From the NCBI GenBank assembly GCA_949298575.1, contig CASFXH010000001.1:62001-126000 (forward strand): 64,000 nucleotides of DNA, given 5' to 3'. The stretch is from an uncultured Parabacteroides sp. GTDB lineage: Bacteria; Bacteroidota; Bacteroidia; Bacteroidales; Tannerellaceae. Below the pieces are notes generated by a model, which worked only from the letters and a program-made list of their open reading frames with translations, was not told where the DNA came from and searched no databases. The position numbers were made by a program, and so were the translations under genes. Positions 17,716 through 25,944 of this stretch are shown here, piece by piece (the stretch's first letter is position 1; every line of letters begins with the position of its first letter).

Positions 17716-18049
17716 TTTGGAAACCTTTGCGCGGCGGCTGCGCGGGCCGTCCAAGGGCTTTGACACCTCGCGCAGCCGCTGCGCGAGCCGTCTAAACCTT
17801 TGGATACCTTCACGCGAGTGCTGCGGAAGCTATCCAAGCCCTTTGACGCCTTCCGCAGCCGCTGCGCGAGCCGTCTAGGTCCTTTGACGCCTTCACGCGG
17901 CCGCTGCGCGAGCCGTCCAAGCCTTTTGACGCCTTCCGCAGCTGCTGCGCGAGCCGTCCAAGCCTTTGGAGACCTTGCGCAGCACTCCCGACAGCCCTTC
18001 CAAGCCTTTGGATACCTCGCGCAGCCGCTGCGCGAGGCAAAAAGAACCC
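17716..18049. repeat. Tandem array: eight 40-43 bp units, palindromic modules
   Basis: Units begin at 17716, 17759, 17799, 17842, 17883, 17925, 17965 and 18007 (spacing 43, 40, 43, 41, 42, 40, 42). Each reads roughly TTTGGA-x-CC, a left half, a right half, then CCAAGCC. Halves come in three types: CTTCACGCGAG, CTCGCGCAG and CTTCCGCAG on the left, and their reverse complements on the right, mostly GCTGCGCGAG. Unit ends also pair (CCAAG with CTTTGG). It is the same family and orientation as 47003-47459. Spacings that are not multiples of three argue against coding, although a minus-strand frame stays open through it. Confidence 0.93.
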
Positions 18050-18519
18050 AATTCCACATCTTTCAACAATTCAGGGGGCTTTCTATCCTAATTTTTTACA
18101 AAAAAGAAATTCGGAGAAATAAAAAATGAGCGTTAATGTATCCGATTTATCATTTATTACCATACAACATCTATTTTGTGATAATATGATATGAATACGC
18201 ATTGATTTGCTATTATTTTTATTTATTGGTTAAATATTTAAACAATAATGTCGGTCCGTGTCGTGTTAACGCATGCTTTTATTGATGCGCGAAAGAAATA
18301 ATAATTATACATTCGCGATCATAATGATATTGAAAATATAAAATAATGATCAAAATGATATTTCCAACAGGTGTTGTGGAATGTGAAAATTGATAAGTAT
18401 AAATATTTGGAATCCTTAAACGTCAAGCCGCTTCTGTCGGGACACGAAAAGGGCCCTTCGGAACCGAAAAGAAGCGGGAAGAAAAAAGGGATTCAAGTCA
18501 AACAACTAAATTAAAAAGT
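18050..18519 (+). promoter_or_regulatory. A+T-rich upstream region of the second susC operon with a structured leader
   Basis: About 370 bases of very A+T-rich DNA with no coding frame, sharply different from the G+C-rich array before it. A weak -7-like AATATTTGG stands near 18405. At 18428-18435 and 18470-18477 there is an 8-bp inverted repeat (CCGCTTCT / AGAAGCGG) enclosing a smaller CGAA...TTCG hairpin around AAGGGCCCTT, probably a folded 5' leader. I see no terminator-like T-run after it. Confidence 0.45.
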
Positions 18520-18615
18520 ATGAAAACAAGGCATTTATTGAAGAAACGACAGCGATTTCAGCCCCAAGGAGACCGGAGTGCGGCCTCCGGCAAAGCGAGT
18601 CGAGAAATCCATTAG
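18520..18615 (+). CDS. Possible 31-residue leader peptide upstream of susC
   Basis: An ATG-started frame encodes a very basic peptide beginning MKTRHLLKKRQRFQP and ending in KASREIH, closing 23 bases before the susC start. It lies between the structured leader and the operon and has the A-rich upstream context usual for Bacteroidota starts. It has no signal peptide and no known match. It may be translated as a leader peptide or be a chance frame in the untranslated region. Confidence 0.3.
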   Translation: MKTRHLLKKRQRFQPQGDRSAASGKASREIH

Positions 18616-18638
18616 TTATTATTTCATCGTAATTTATC

Positions 18639-21600
18639 ATGACAAGAAAAATCTTTACTTATATCCTTATTGGAATGATGGCGATCAGTACGGCCATCGC
18701 CCAAAATATCACCGTCACCGGCACGATCCTGGACGAGAACAATGAGCCGGTCATCGGCGCGACCGTCTTAGTCACCGGCACGAGCCACGGAACCATCAGC
18801 GATTTCGATGGGAAATTCGAACTCCCGGATGTCGCCCCGGGCGCGGAGTTGCAAATTTCTTACGTCGGCATGATCACCCAGAAACATAAGGCCGCCCGGC
18901 AGCTGCGAATCGTCCTGGAGTCGGACACGCAGCAGTTGAATGAAGTGGTCGTGACCGCGTTAGGTATCCAACGGCAAGCGAAAGCCATCGGCTACGCCAC
19001 CGCGAAAGTAGACGACGAAGCCCTGAACATGGCGAAAGGTTCTGACGCGACGTTGGCCTTGAGCGGAAAGGTTTCCGGCTTGCAAATCAACCAGACCTCA
19101 GCCGCGCTCGACCAAGAGACACGGATCACGCTCCGGGGCGCCCGCTCGTTTAAGGGCGACAACTCCGCCTTGCTGGTTCTCGATGGCGTGCAAACGCCCA
19201 TCAGTTTCCTGCAATCCTTGAACCCCAACGATATTGATAATATCTCGGTCTTGAAAGGTGCCTCGGCGGCGGCCCTCTATGGCTCGGAAGCGGCCAACGG
19301 AGTCCTGATCGTCACGACGAAATCCGGCGAGAAAGGCAAGCCCAACATCACTTACTCGTTGACTACGACTCTCAGCACGGTAGCCTATCTTCCCAAGTTC
19401 CAGAGCCGCTTCGGCGCCGGACATACGGACGACTTGCTGGGTGTCCCCGATTTCGATTACTATACGTCTGATGAAAACCAACAATATGGCCCTGAATTCG
19501 ACGGGGGCATGATCGAGATCGGTAGTCCGCTTTATGATGGGACAGCTGAAGGTTATTACCTGACGGCACCTTACGCCTATGTCGAGGATGGACGTAAAAG
19601 CTTTTATGATAAAGGCGTAGGAATCCAACACGACATTTCCTACTCCTCGCGCGACGATAACGGCGGCATGTATATCTCCTACCAACGATTGGATCAAAGC
19701 GGTATCGTCAGTGGTGACGAGACGGATCGGCAGACCGTCCGTTTCAACGCCGACCGGAAATACAAGAAATTCAAAGCCAGCGCGAGGGTCGCTTACACGC
19801 ATACCAATTATGACATGAACACGAACTCCTCGTCGGGTATCTACAGCTTGATCAATACGCCGGGTAATTTCAATATCGCCGATTTCAAGAACTGGCGGGA
19901 AGAAAATGGCACGGGCGCGAATCCCAACGAATGGATTAATGACTATTACCCCAACCCTTATTTCCAGATTGACACGCATCGGCGGAAGACACGTCAAGAT
20001 CGTATGGTCGGATCAATCGACTTGGAATTTGAAGCGACCAGCTGGCTTCGCTTCACCGCACGGGCTGGCGTAAACTTAGGTGTAAACAACACGAATATCA
20101 CGACGGAAGCGTTTCGCTACTCTTCTTGGGCAGCCGATAATATCTACCAAGCGAGTTCAGACCAATATTCCGCCTTTAACACCAGCTCGAACCTGAACAC
20201 CCGGTTCAATATGGATTTTATGGGCTTCTTCGAACACAAGTTAGGCGAAGATTTTGAATTGAAAGTCATGTTGGGCTATTCTTTGCAAGACAACTATTTC
20301 GAATATAAACAAGCGCAAGCGGGAACCCTGGCGCTCGACGACTTCTACAACTTGAAGAACAAGGTCGGCGAGCTGAATGGCGCGAACCGATGGACACGCA
20401 ACCGGAAAACAGGTCTCTATGGCAGTGTTGACTTGAGCTTCAAGGACTGGGCATTCTTGCAAATCACAGGCCGTAACGATTGGACTTCTTTGCTGGATCC
20501 CTCGCATTGGTCCTTTTTCTACCCAAGCGCCAACGCCTCGGTGGTCTTGACCGACGCCATTCCGGCAATCAAAAGTGATATTTTCAACCATTTCAAACTG
20601 CGAACCTCAGCCGCCCGTGTCGGTACGGTCAACGTACAACCCTATAGTCTAGACAATACCGCGAGTGTCAACAACTATTTCCCTTATGGCACGCTGACCG
20701 CCTATAAGCTGAATTCGACGATGAACACCCGAGAGTTGGAGCCTGAATTTACGACTGAATTCGAGGTAGGCGCTGAAATGGGTTTCCTGAACAACCGGAT
20801 TACCCTCGAGGCCGCCGCTTACCATCAGAAGACGACAAACCAGACCGTTCCTATCAGCGTGCCGACTTCGACGGGCTACAGCTCTCGTTACATCAACGCC
20901 GGTACGATGGTCGGTAAAGGAATTGAGCTTGACTTACGTATCACGCCGTTGCTCCAGTTGGGCGATTTTCAGTGGATCGTCGGAGCCAACGCGACATTCT
21001 TAAGCACGAAAGTAACTGAACTCGCGGGCGACGCGACGGAATTGATGCTCGATGATAGTGGCGACGATATGCCCATCTACGCCGTGCTCAACGAGAACTT
21101 CCCCGTCATCAAGGCGACCGACTGGAAACGGGATCCCCAAGGCCGAGTGATTGTCAATGCCGAGAACGGTATGCCCGAGGCGGGCGATTTGATCTCCCGT
21201 GGAACAACTCAACCGACTCTACGGATCGGCTTGACGACGAACCTTCGCTGGAAAGATTTTAGCTTAGGAGCGACATTCGACTATCGGGGTGGACACTATA
21301 CCCGTTTCAACGCGGAAAATAGCATGTTGTTCTCCGGAGCGTCATACTTGTCAGCGACTGCCGGCCGCCAACGTTTCGTGTTCCCGAATTCCGTGATCGC
21401 TGTGACAGATGAAAGTGGCAATACCCGCTACGTGGAGAATACGAACGTGACGGTTTATGATGGTGGCGACAACTTCTGGAATGTCTCTTACAAACAGGGT
21501 GTTGCCAACCAAGTCGTTAGTGCCGCATCTTGGCGTTTGCGTGAATTGTCCATCAATTACGAGATTCCGGTCAGTGTCTTGAGAAAAACGAAGTTCATCC

Positions 21601-21803
21601 AACGTGCTTCAGTAAGCCTCGTAGGTCGCAATTTGTTCATGTGGACACCGAAGACGAACATCTGGGGTGATCCGGACTTCACGAGCGCCGGAGGTTCCAG
21701 TAACATCACGGGAACGACCTACAACTCGAACATCTCCGGTTACGCGGGATTAGGTTCCGCGTCGACTCGTAGTTATGGCCTAAACATTTTGGTTTCATTC
21801 TAA
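18639..21803 (+). CDS. SusC/RagA family TonB-linked outer-membrane transporter
   Basis: 1054 residues. Signal peptide to AISTAIAQ, carboxypeptidase-like domain (VTGTILDENNEPVIGATVLV, SDFDGKFELPD), TonB-box region LNEVVVTALGIQRQAKAIGYA, plug motifs LSGKVSGLQI, LLVLDGVQTP and VLKGASAAALYGSEAANGVLIVTT, then a barrel ending RSYGLNILVSF. The ALGIQR-type plug is the SusC subtype usually paired with SusD-like_2 lipoproteins, as here 10 bases downstream. With two secreted M28 peptidases next door, the substrate may be peptides, as shown for RagAB of Porphyromonas gingivalis; that is inference. Confidence 0.96.
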   Translation: MTRKIFTYILIGMMAISTAIAQNITVTGTILDENNEPVIGATVLVTGTSHGTISDFDGKFELPDVAPGAELQISYVGMITQKHKAARQLRIVLESDTQQLNEVVVTALGIQRQAKAIGYATAKVDDEALNMAKGSDATLALSGKVSGLQINQTSAALDQETRITLRGARSFKGDNSALLVLDGVQTPISFLQSLNPNDIDNISVLKGASAAALYGSEAANGVLIVTTKSGEKGKPNITYSLTTTLSTVAYLPKFQSRFGAGHTDDLLGVPDFDYYTSDENQQYGPEFDGGMIEIGSPLYDGTAEGYYLTAPYAYVEDGRKSFYDKGVGIQHDISYSSRDDNGGMYISYQRLDQSGIVSGDETDRQTVRFNADRKYKKFKASARVAYTHTNYDMNTNSSSGIYSLINTPGNFNIADFKNWREENGTGANPNEWINDYYPNPYFQIDTHRRKTRQDRMVGSIDLEFEATSWLRFTARAGVNLGVNNTNITTEAFRYSSWAADNIYQASSDQYSAFNTSSNLNTRFNMDFMGFFEHKLGEDFELKVMLGYSLQDNYFEYKQAQAGTLALDDFYNLKNKVGELNGANRWTRNRKTGLYGSVDLSFKDWAFLQITGRNDWTSLLDPSHWSFFYPSANASVVLTDAIPAIKSDIFNHFKLRTSAARVGTVNVQPYSLDNTASVNNYFPYGTLTAYKLNSTMNTRELEPEFTTEFEVGAEMGFLNNRITLEAAAYHQKTTNQTVPISVPTSTGYSSRYINAGTMVGKGIELDLRITPLLQLGDFQWIVGANATFLSTKVTELAGDATELMLDDSGDDMPIYAVLNENFPVIKATDWKRDPQGRVIVNAENGMPEAGDLISRGTTQPTLRIGLTTNLRWKDFSLGATFDYRGGHYTRFNAENSMLFSGASYLSATAGRQRFVFPNSVIAVTDESGNTRYVENTNVTVYDGGDNFWNVSYKQGVANQVVSAASWRLRELSINYEIPVSVLRKTKFIQRASVSLVGRNLFMWTPKTNIWGDPDFTSAGGSSNITGTTYNSNISGYAGLGSASTRSYGLNILVSF

Positions 21804-21813
21804 AATATAATCA

Positions 21814-23514
21814 ATGAATCGTATGAAAAAGAATCTGTTATATTTATATGCGATAATCCTGAGTGGCGCGGTGCTCGTGCTCTCCAGCTGTTCTGATTGG
21901 CTAGACGTGAACGAGAATCCCAACGAGGCGTTGGAAAGCACAGTCTCGAACGATTTGCTCCTGACCTCCGTGCAAAACGACATGGACTATGAGCGGATCG
22001 CTTATTACAATATCCACTACCTGGCTCAGCATCTCACGAAGTCGGGCGACTATTCCGGGTCCTATCCATTCCTGACGGGCGGCGTGACGCCTTCCAACTT
22101 TGATGATTACTGGAGCCGTCGTTACGCTCGTATCGCCAATTTGAAAAATATAGAGCGCAAAGCGATCGAGAGCGGCGACACGGGTTATGAGGGAATCGCC
22201 AAGACATTGCTCGCGGTCGAATTCCGGGAATTGGTCGATATGTTTGGTGATGTTCCTTTTACTGAAGCGGGTTTAGGGGCTGAATACTTAGCGCCCAAAT
22301 ACGATGACGCCGCGACCATCTACAACGCGCTCATCGAAATGACCGGGCAAGCGGTAGAGCTTTTTGAGCAGACGATCGCCAACGAGAACTATACCATCGG
22401 GCAACTTTCCTCCGCCGACATCTATTTTAAAGGCGATTTCGAGGGCTGGCGTCGTTATGCGGCGTCCGTGGAGCTGAGTTTATTGATGCGTATCTCCAAC
22501 GTGACCGATGTTTCCGCCCAAATCAAAGCCGTCCAAGGCAAGGTACTCAACATCGGCGAGAACGTCGTAGGAAATCCAGGCTATTACAAAGGCGAAGCGA
22601 CTGTAGGCAATACGGACTACACGAAAATGAATCCGCTTTACGCGACCTTCGGTTATACTCATTTGGATCGGGAAGCCTCTGGCCATAAATCCTCCGTCCC
22701 GACGGAAGAAATGGTTGGCTACTTGCGGGAGACCAAAAATCCATTGCTCCGGGTTTACGCGGATGCCCGTCGTTACTTGGAAAACGACGCGAATGGTCGG
22801 GCCAATTATGATCTTTTTGGCCTCGGCGAAGAATATTATATCGGTGTTCCTTTTGGGCAAATGTCGCCCGCGCAAGGCGATTACGTCTCGAAAATTGGTT
22901 ATGGTATCCTGACAAAGACTTGCAGCTTGGAAACTGGACCGGCGAGCGATATCATCGTCATGCAAGGTTCGCTAGTGGGCTTCTACTTGGCTGAGGCGGC
23001 GCTCAGAGGGCTGATTGATGGAGGGGACGCGGCCGCGAAATCCTATTATGAGCAAGCGATCACTTCTTTGTTCAACACTTATGAGACCGCCCTGCGAAGC
23101 GACGCGAGCACATGGAGCGAATATGCCCGCCCGGCAGGCGCTCGCCCGGCGATCACCACCACTGCCGCCGAAGCTGCCGAGGCCTATTACACCCAGGCCG
23201 ATAAACGCGTAAATTGGGACTTGATGAGCTCCGACGAGGAGAAAATGAACGCGATCCAGACCCAGAAATGGATCAGCCTTTATATGGTAGATCCGCTGGA
23301 GGCGTGGAGCGAGATACGCAGGACAGATCTCCCTGTTCTTCACACGTCGAACGCCGCGCAATACAGCGACAAGATCATGGCCCGCTTTTATTATCCCAAT
23401 ACGGAGCGGAATTTGAACCCGGCCAACTATCGGGATGATATTAACGTGTTCACGACATTGATTTTTTGGGACAAGGAAAATCCCGACCGTGAGAAATCAA
23501 AAACATTCCAATGA
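21814..23514 (+). CDS. SusD/RagB family lipoprotein (SusD-like_2 type)
   Basis: 566 residues. Lipobox VLVLSSC|SDW, followed by the subtype hallmark DWLDVNENPNEAL and HYLAQHLTKSGDY. The central motif AKTLLAVEFRELVDMFGDVPFTEA and C-terminal TQKWISLYMVDPLEAWSEIRRTDLP, which covers the usual WxExRRT segment, confirm it. Surface binding partner of the SusC protein encoded just upstream. MKKNLLY at 21823 is an alternative start. Its stop overlaps a possible start of the next gene (ATGA). Confidence 0.94.
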   Translation: MNRMKKNLLYLYAIILSGAVLVLSSCSDWLDVNENPNEALESTVSNDLLLTSVQNDMDYERIAYYNIHYLAQHLTKSGDYSGSYPFLTGGVTPSNFDDYWSRRYARIANLKNIERKAIESGDTGYEGIAKTLLAVEFRELVDMFGDVPFTEAGLGAEYLAPKYDDAATIYNALIEMTGQAVELFEQTIANENYTIGQLSSADIYFKGDFEGWRRYAASVELSLLMRISNVTDVSAQIKAVQGKVLNIGENVVGNPGYYKGEATVGNTDYTKMNPLYATFGYTHLDREASGHKSSVPTEEMVGYLRETKNPLLRVYADARRYLENDANGRANYDLFGLGEEYYIGVPFGQMSPAQGDYVSKIGYGILTKTCSLETGPASDIIVMQGSLVGFYLAEAALRGLIDGGDAAAKSYYEQAITSLFNTYETALRSDASTWSEYARPAGARPAITTTAAEAAEAYYTQADKRVNWDLMSSDEEKMNAIQTQKWISLYMVDPLEAWSEIRRTDLPVLHTSNAAQYSDKIMARFYYPNTERNLNPANYRDDINVFTTLIFWDKENPDREKSKTFQ

Positions 23515-23537
23515 TTCCTAAAATAAACATGACAGAT

Positions 23538-24083
23538 ATGAAAACGAACATCATACTATTCCTTTGCCTCATCATTTTCCCCTGGCTGGCAAGTTCCTGC
23601 TTGGACGATGAGTATTTATACGATTTCGAGAACCAGAAACCCGTTATCGAGCTGCCCTACGTCAATCATGCCCTGACGTTGAACTATACGGAGGGCGCGG
23701 AATCGATCAGCACGCCGCTTTATGTCAATTATAGCATCGCGGATTGGCGAAATATCGACGAGGAAATCCCTGTCGAGGTCAGCGTCGATGAGGCATTGCT
23801 TCCGGAGGGAAGCCGCTTGCTCCCGGCCTCCAGCTACAATCTGGTTTTCCCTTTAATCATGACCATCAAGAAAGCCTCGGACGTGGATCCGTCTGACCGC
23901 GGGGAAGAGACAGGCAAGCTGAACAACCAAAGCGCGATGGAAACGCTAACCATCGATCTCCGCGATCCAGGCCTGGTTTCTGGCGAGACCTACGCCCTTC
24001 CCTTGCGGATTACGGACGCCCCCTCGCGGTACACGATCAGCGGCAATTTCGACACGATGGTTTTTGAAGTCACGATTCGATAG
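23538..24083 (+). CDS. Small lipoprotein, DUF1735-like
   Basis: 181 residues from MKTNIILFLCLIIFPW, a lipoprotein signal with lipobox PWLASSC|LDD. The rest is all-beta in character, with a DYSF-like stretch and ALTLNYTEGAESISTPLYVNYS and YALPLRITDAPSRYTISG, resembling the DUF1735 domain found in SusCD-linked surface lipoproteins that may bind substrate. Frame also open from ATG 23511, which overlaps the susD stop, but 23538 gives a proper signal peptide. Third gene of the operon; a strong terminator follows. Specific role unknown. Confidence 0.7.
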   Translation: MKTNIILFLCLIIFPWLASSCLDDEYLYDFENQKPVIELPYVNHALTLNYTEGAESISTPLYVNYSIADWRNIDEEIPVEVSVDEALLPEGSRLLPASSYNLVFPLIMTIKKASDVDPSDRGEETGKLNNQSAMETLTIDLRDPGLVSGETYALPLRITDAPSRYTISGNFDTMVFEVTIR

Positions 24084-24115
24084 CCTTATCCCATTTATAG
24101 CTCATGTTTCAGTTT

Positions 24116-24152
24116 GGACAGGGAAAACTCCTCGTGGGGTTTTCCCTTGTCC
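24116..24152 (+). terminator. Intrinsic terminator of the susC-susD-lipoprotein operon
   Basis: GGACAGGGAAAAC pairs with GTTTTCCCTTGTCC across a short loop, a 13-bp stem with one bulge, followed by TTCACTTTTC. It lies 33 bases after the lipoprotein stop. Confidence 0.75.
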
Positions 24153-24276
24153 TTCACTTTTCTATGGAGTGGAGGAGTTGGAGCGAAAAACGCTTTCCGC
24201 GAAAACGGGGAGGTGCCTTTTAATTAAAATCGCGCTAAATGTGGCCTTGAAATCCTTATTGAACTCTAATAATCGC

Positions 24277-24284
24277 TATTTTTG
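24277..24284 (+). promoter_or_regulatory. Probable -7 box for the M28 peptidase pair
   Basis: TATTTTTG matches TAnnTTTG; 65 bases before the ATG at 24349, after the preceding terminator. It suggests the peptidases have their own promoter. Confidence 0.45.
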
Positions 24285-24348
24285 GGCGCGAAATGATTAA
24301 TTTTAAAAACAACACAATAGCAAAATATTATCAAAAAGAAAAAAGACA

Positions 24349-25893
24349 ATGAAAAAGCATTTGTTTACGGCGGCTGCGATCGTGGCTAGCACGCTGAGCG
24401 CGGCAACACTTTGCGCGCAAACCAGTCTCCCGGCTGAAATGGCCTATCAAGTCAAAAACGAAGCGTTCAACAATTCCAAGGTCGAGGAATTGGCCCAATT
24501 CATGACCGACGACCTGGGCCCGCGCTTGGCGGCTTCGAAAATGAAATTGCGGGCGGAAAAAATGGTGATCGATAAGCTAAAAGAAATGGGGCTGTCCAAC
24601 CCCAGGGCCGAATACGCCTACGATTTCCAGAAAGGCGGCTGGGACAACGAGAAAACCTATGTCGCCATGACCGCTCCCTATTATTGCAGCTTCGCGGCCA
24701 ATCCGATGGCCTGGTCGGGCAGCACGGACGGCTTGGTCGAGGGAGAATGTGTAGCGATCGACGTAGAGACGGAAGCGGACTTGGAAAAGTACAAGGGGAA
24801 ATTGGCCGGCAAGATCGTGCTGATGCCCGAAACGCAGACGTATGAGATGGTTTTCGATCCATTAGCGACCCGTTACACGGAGGAAGAGCTCGCCGAGATC
24901 GCCCAAGACCCCAGACCACTGGCGAGAAGGGCGCGACCCTCGAACTGGCAAGCCGCCCGCCGTTTGCAGCAAGCCATCAACGAGGCGTTGGCCAAGGAGA
25001 ACGTGCTGGCCATCATCTCGGGCAGCGGGACGTTCAACGTGCCACGTTCAAGGGGCGTGCAGTATAAAGTAGGCGACCCGGAGCCTGTTCCCCAAATCAT
25101 CCTTCCCGTCGAGGATCACAGCCGGATGATCCGCATGTTGGCGAAAGGCGAAAGCGTCAAGATGGAGCTTGAGATCAAAAACTCGTTCACCGACAACCAG
25201 AAGATCAACAACGTGATCGCCGAGATCCCCGGGACGGATCCCAAACTGAAAGACGACATCGTCTTGATCGGCGCGCACCTCGATTCCTGGCACGGCGGGA
25301 CAGGTGGCGCGGACAACGCCTCCGGTTGCATCGTCATGATGGAGGCCATGCGCATCATCAAGGACCTTGGCGTCAAGCCGAAACGCACCATCCGGATCGC
25401 GCTGTGGGGTGGCGAGGAGCAAGGGCTCTATGGCTCACGTGGATACGCCAAGGAATACCTCTATGATTCCGAGAAGAATAAGAAACAATCCGGTTTCGAC
25501 CACTTCACCTTGTATTTGAACATGGACAACGGCTCCGGCCGCTTCCGGGGAATCTATCTGGAGGAGAACGACGCCGCCGTCCCCTTCTTCGAGACTTGGG
25601 GCGAGGCTTTGGAATCCTTGGGCTTCAACACGCTGACCCTCCGGAAGACCAGCGGGACCGATCACCTTTCCTTCACCCGCTTCGGCTTGCCCGCGTTCCA
25701 GTTCATCCAGGACCCGTTGGAGTATGACCGGACCTACCACACGATCATGGATACCTACGAACGCCTTTCGCTGGGCGATTTGCAGGTCGACGCGGCCATC
25801 GTCGCTTGGCTCGCGCTCAACGCGGCCATGGACGAGGACGCGATACCCGTCAAGCCGGGCTATCCGGAGGCCGCCGCTACCCCCAGCAGGTAA
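24349..25893 (+). CDS. Secreted M28 family zinc aminopeptidase with PA domain
   Basis: 514 residues, signal peptide ending TLCAQ. A protease-associated insert lies about residues 120-250. The M28 metal site is complete: HLDSWHGG (His and its partner Asp), GGADNASG (bridging Asp), WGGEEQGLYGS (general base and ligand Glu), NMDNGSG (Asp) and the last ligand in RTYHTIMDTYERL. Periplasmic or exported removal of N-terminal amino acids from peptides is expected. The position behind a SusC/SusD operon and before a second M28 peptidase fits peptide use. Confidence 0.93.
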   Translation: MKKHLFTAAAIVASTLSAATLCAQTSLPAEMAYQVKNEAFNNSKVEELAQFMTDDLGPRLAASKMKLRAEKMVIDKLKEMGLSNPRAEYAYDFQKGGWDNEKTYVAMTAPYYCSFAANPMAWSGSTDGLVEGECVAIDVETEADLEKYKGKLAGKIVLMPETQTYEMVFDPLATRYTEEELAEIAQDPRPLARRARPSNWQAARRLQQAINEALAKENVLAIISGSGTFNVPRSRGVQYKVGDPEPVPQIILPVEDHSRMIRMLAKGESVKMELEIKNSFTDNQKINNVIAEIPGTDPKLKDDIVLIGAHLDSWHGGTGGADNASGCIVMMEAMRIIKDLGVKPKRTIRIALWGGEEQGLYGSRGYAKEYLYDSEKNKKQSGFDHFTLYLNMDNGSGRFRGIYLEENDAAVPFFETWGEALESLGFNTLTLRKTSGTDHLSFTRFGLPAFQFIQDPLEYDRTYHTIMDTYERLSLGDLQVDAAIVAWLALNAAMDEDAIPVKPGYPEAAATPSR

Positions 25894-25944
25894 TTGCGGG
25901 GCGAGATAAAGATCACGATCATAAAACAAGAAAAGCATACGAAG

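Noticed and set aside
17679..18059. Open minus-strand frame of 126 codons with repeats such as KGLDGSRSG
   Set aside because: It is a by-product of a G+C-rich tandem array lacking stops. Unit lengths of 40-43 bp shift the frame between units, so no protein repeat is maintained.
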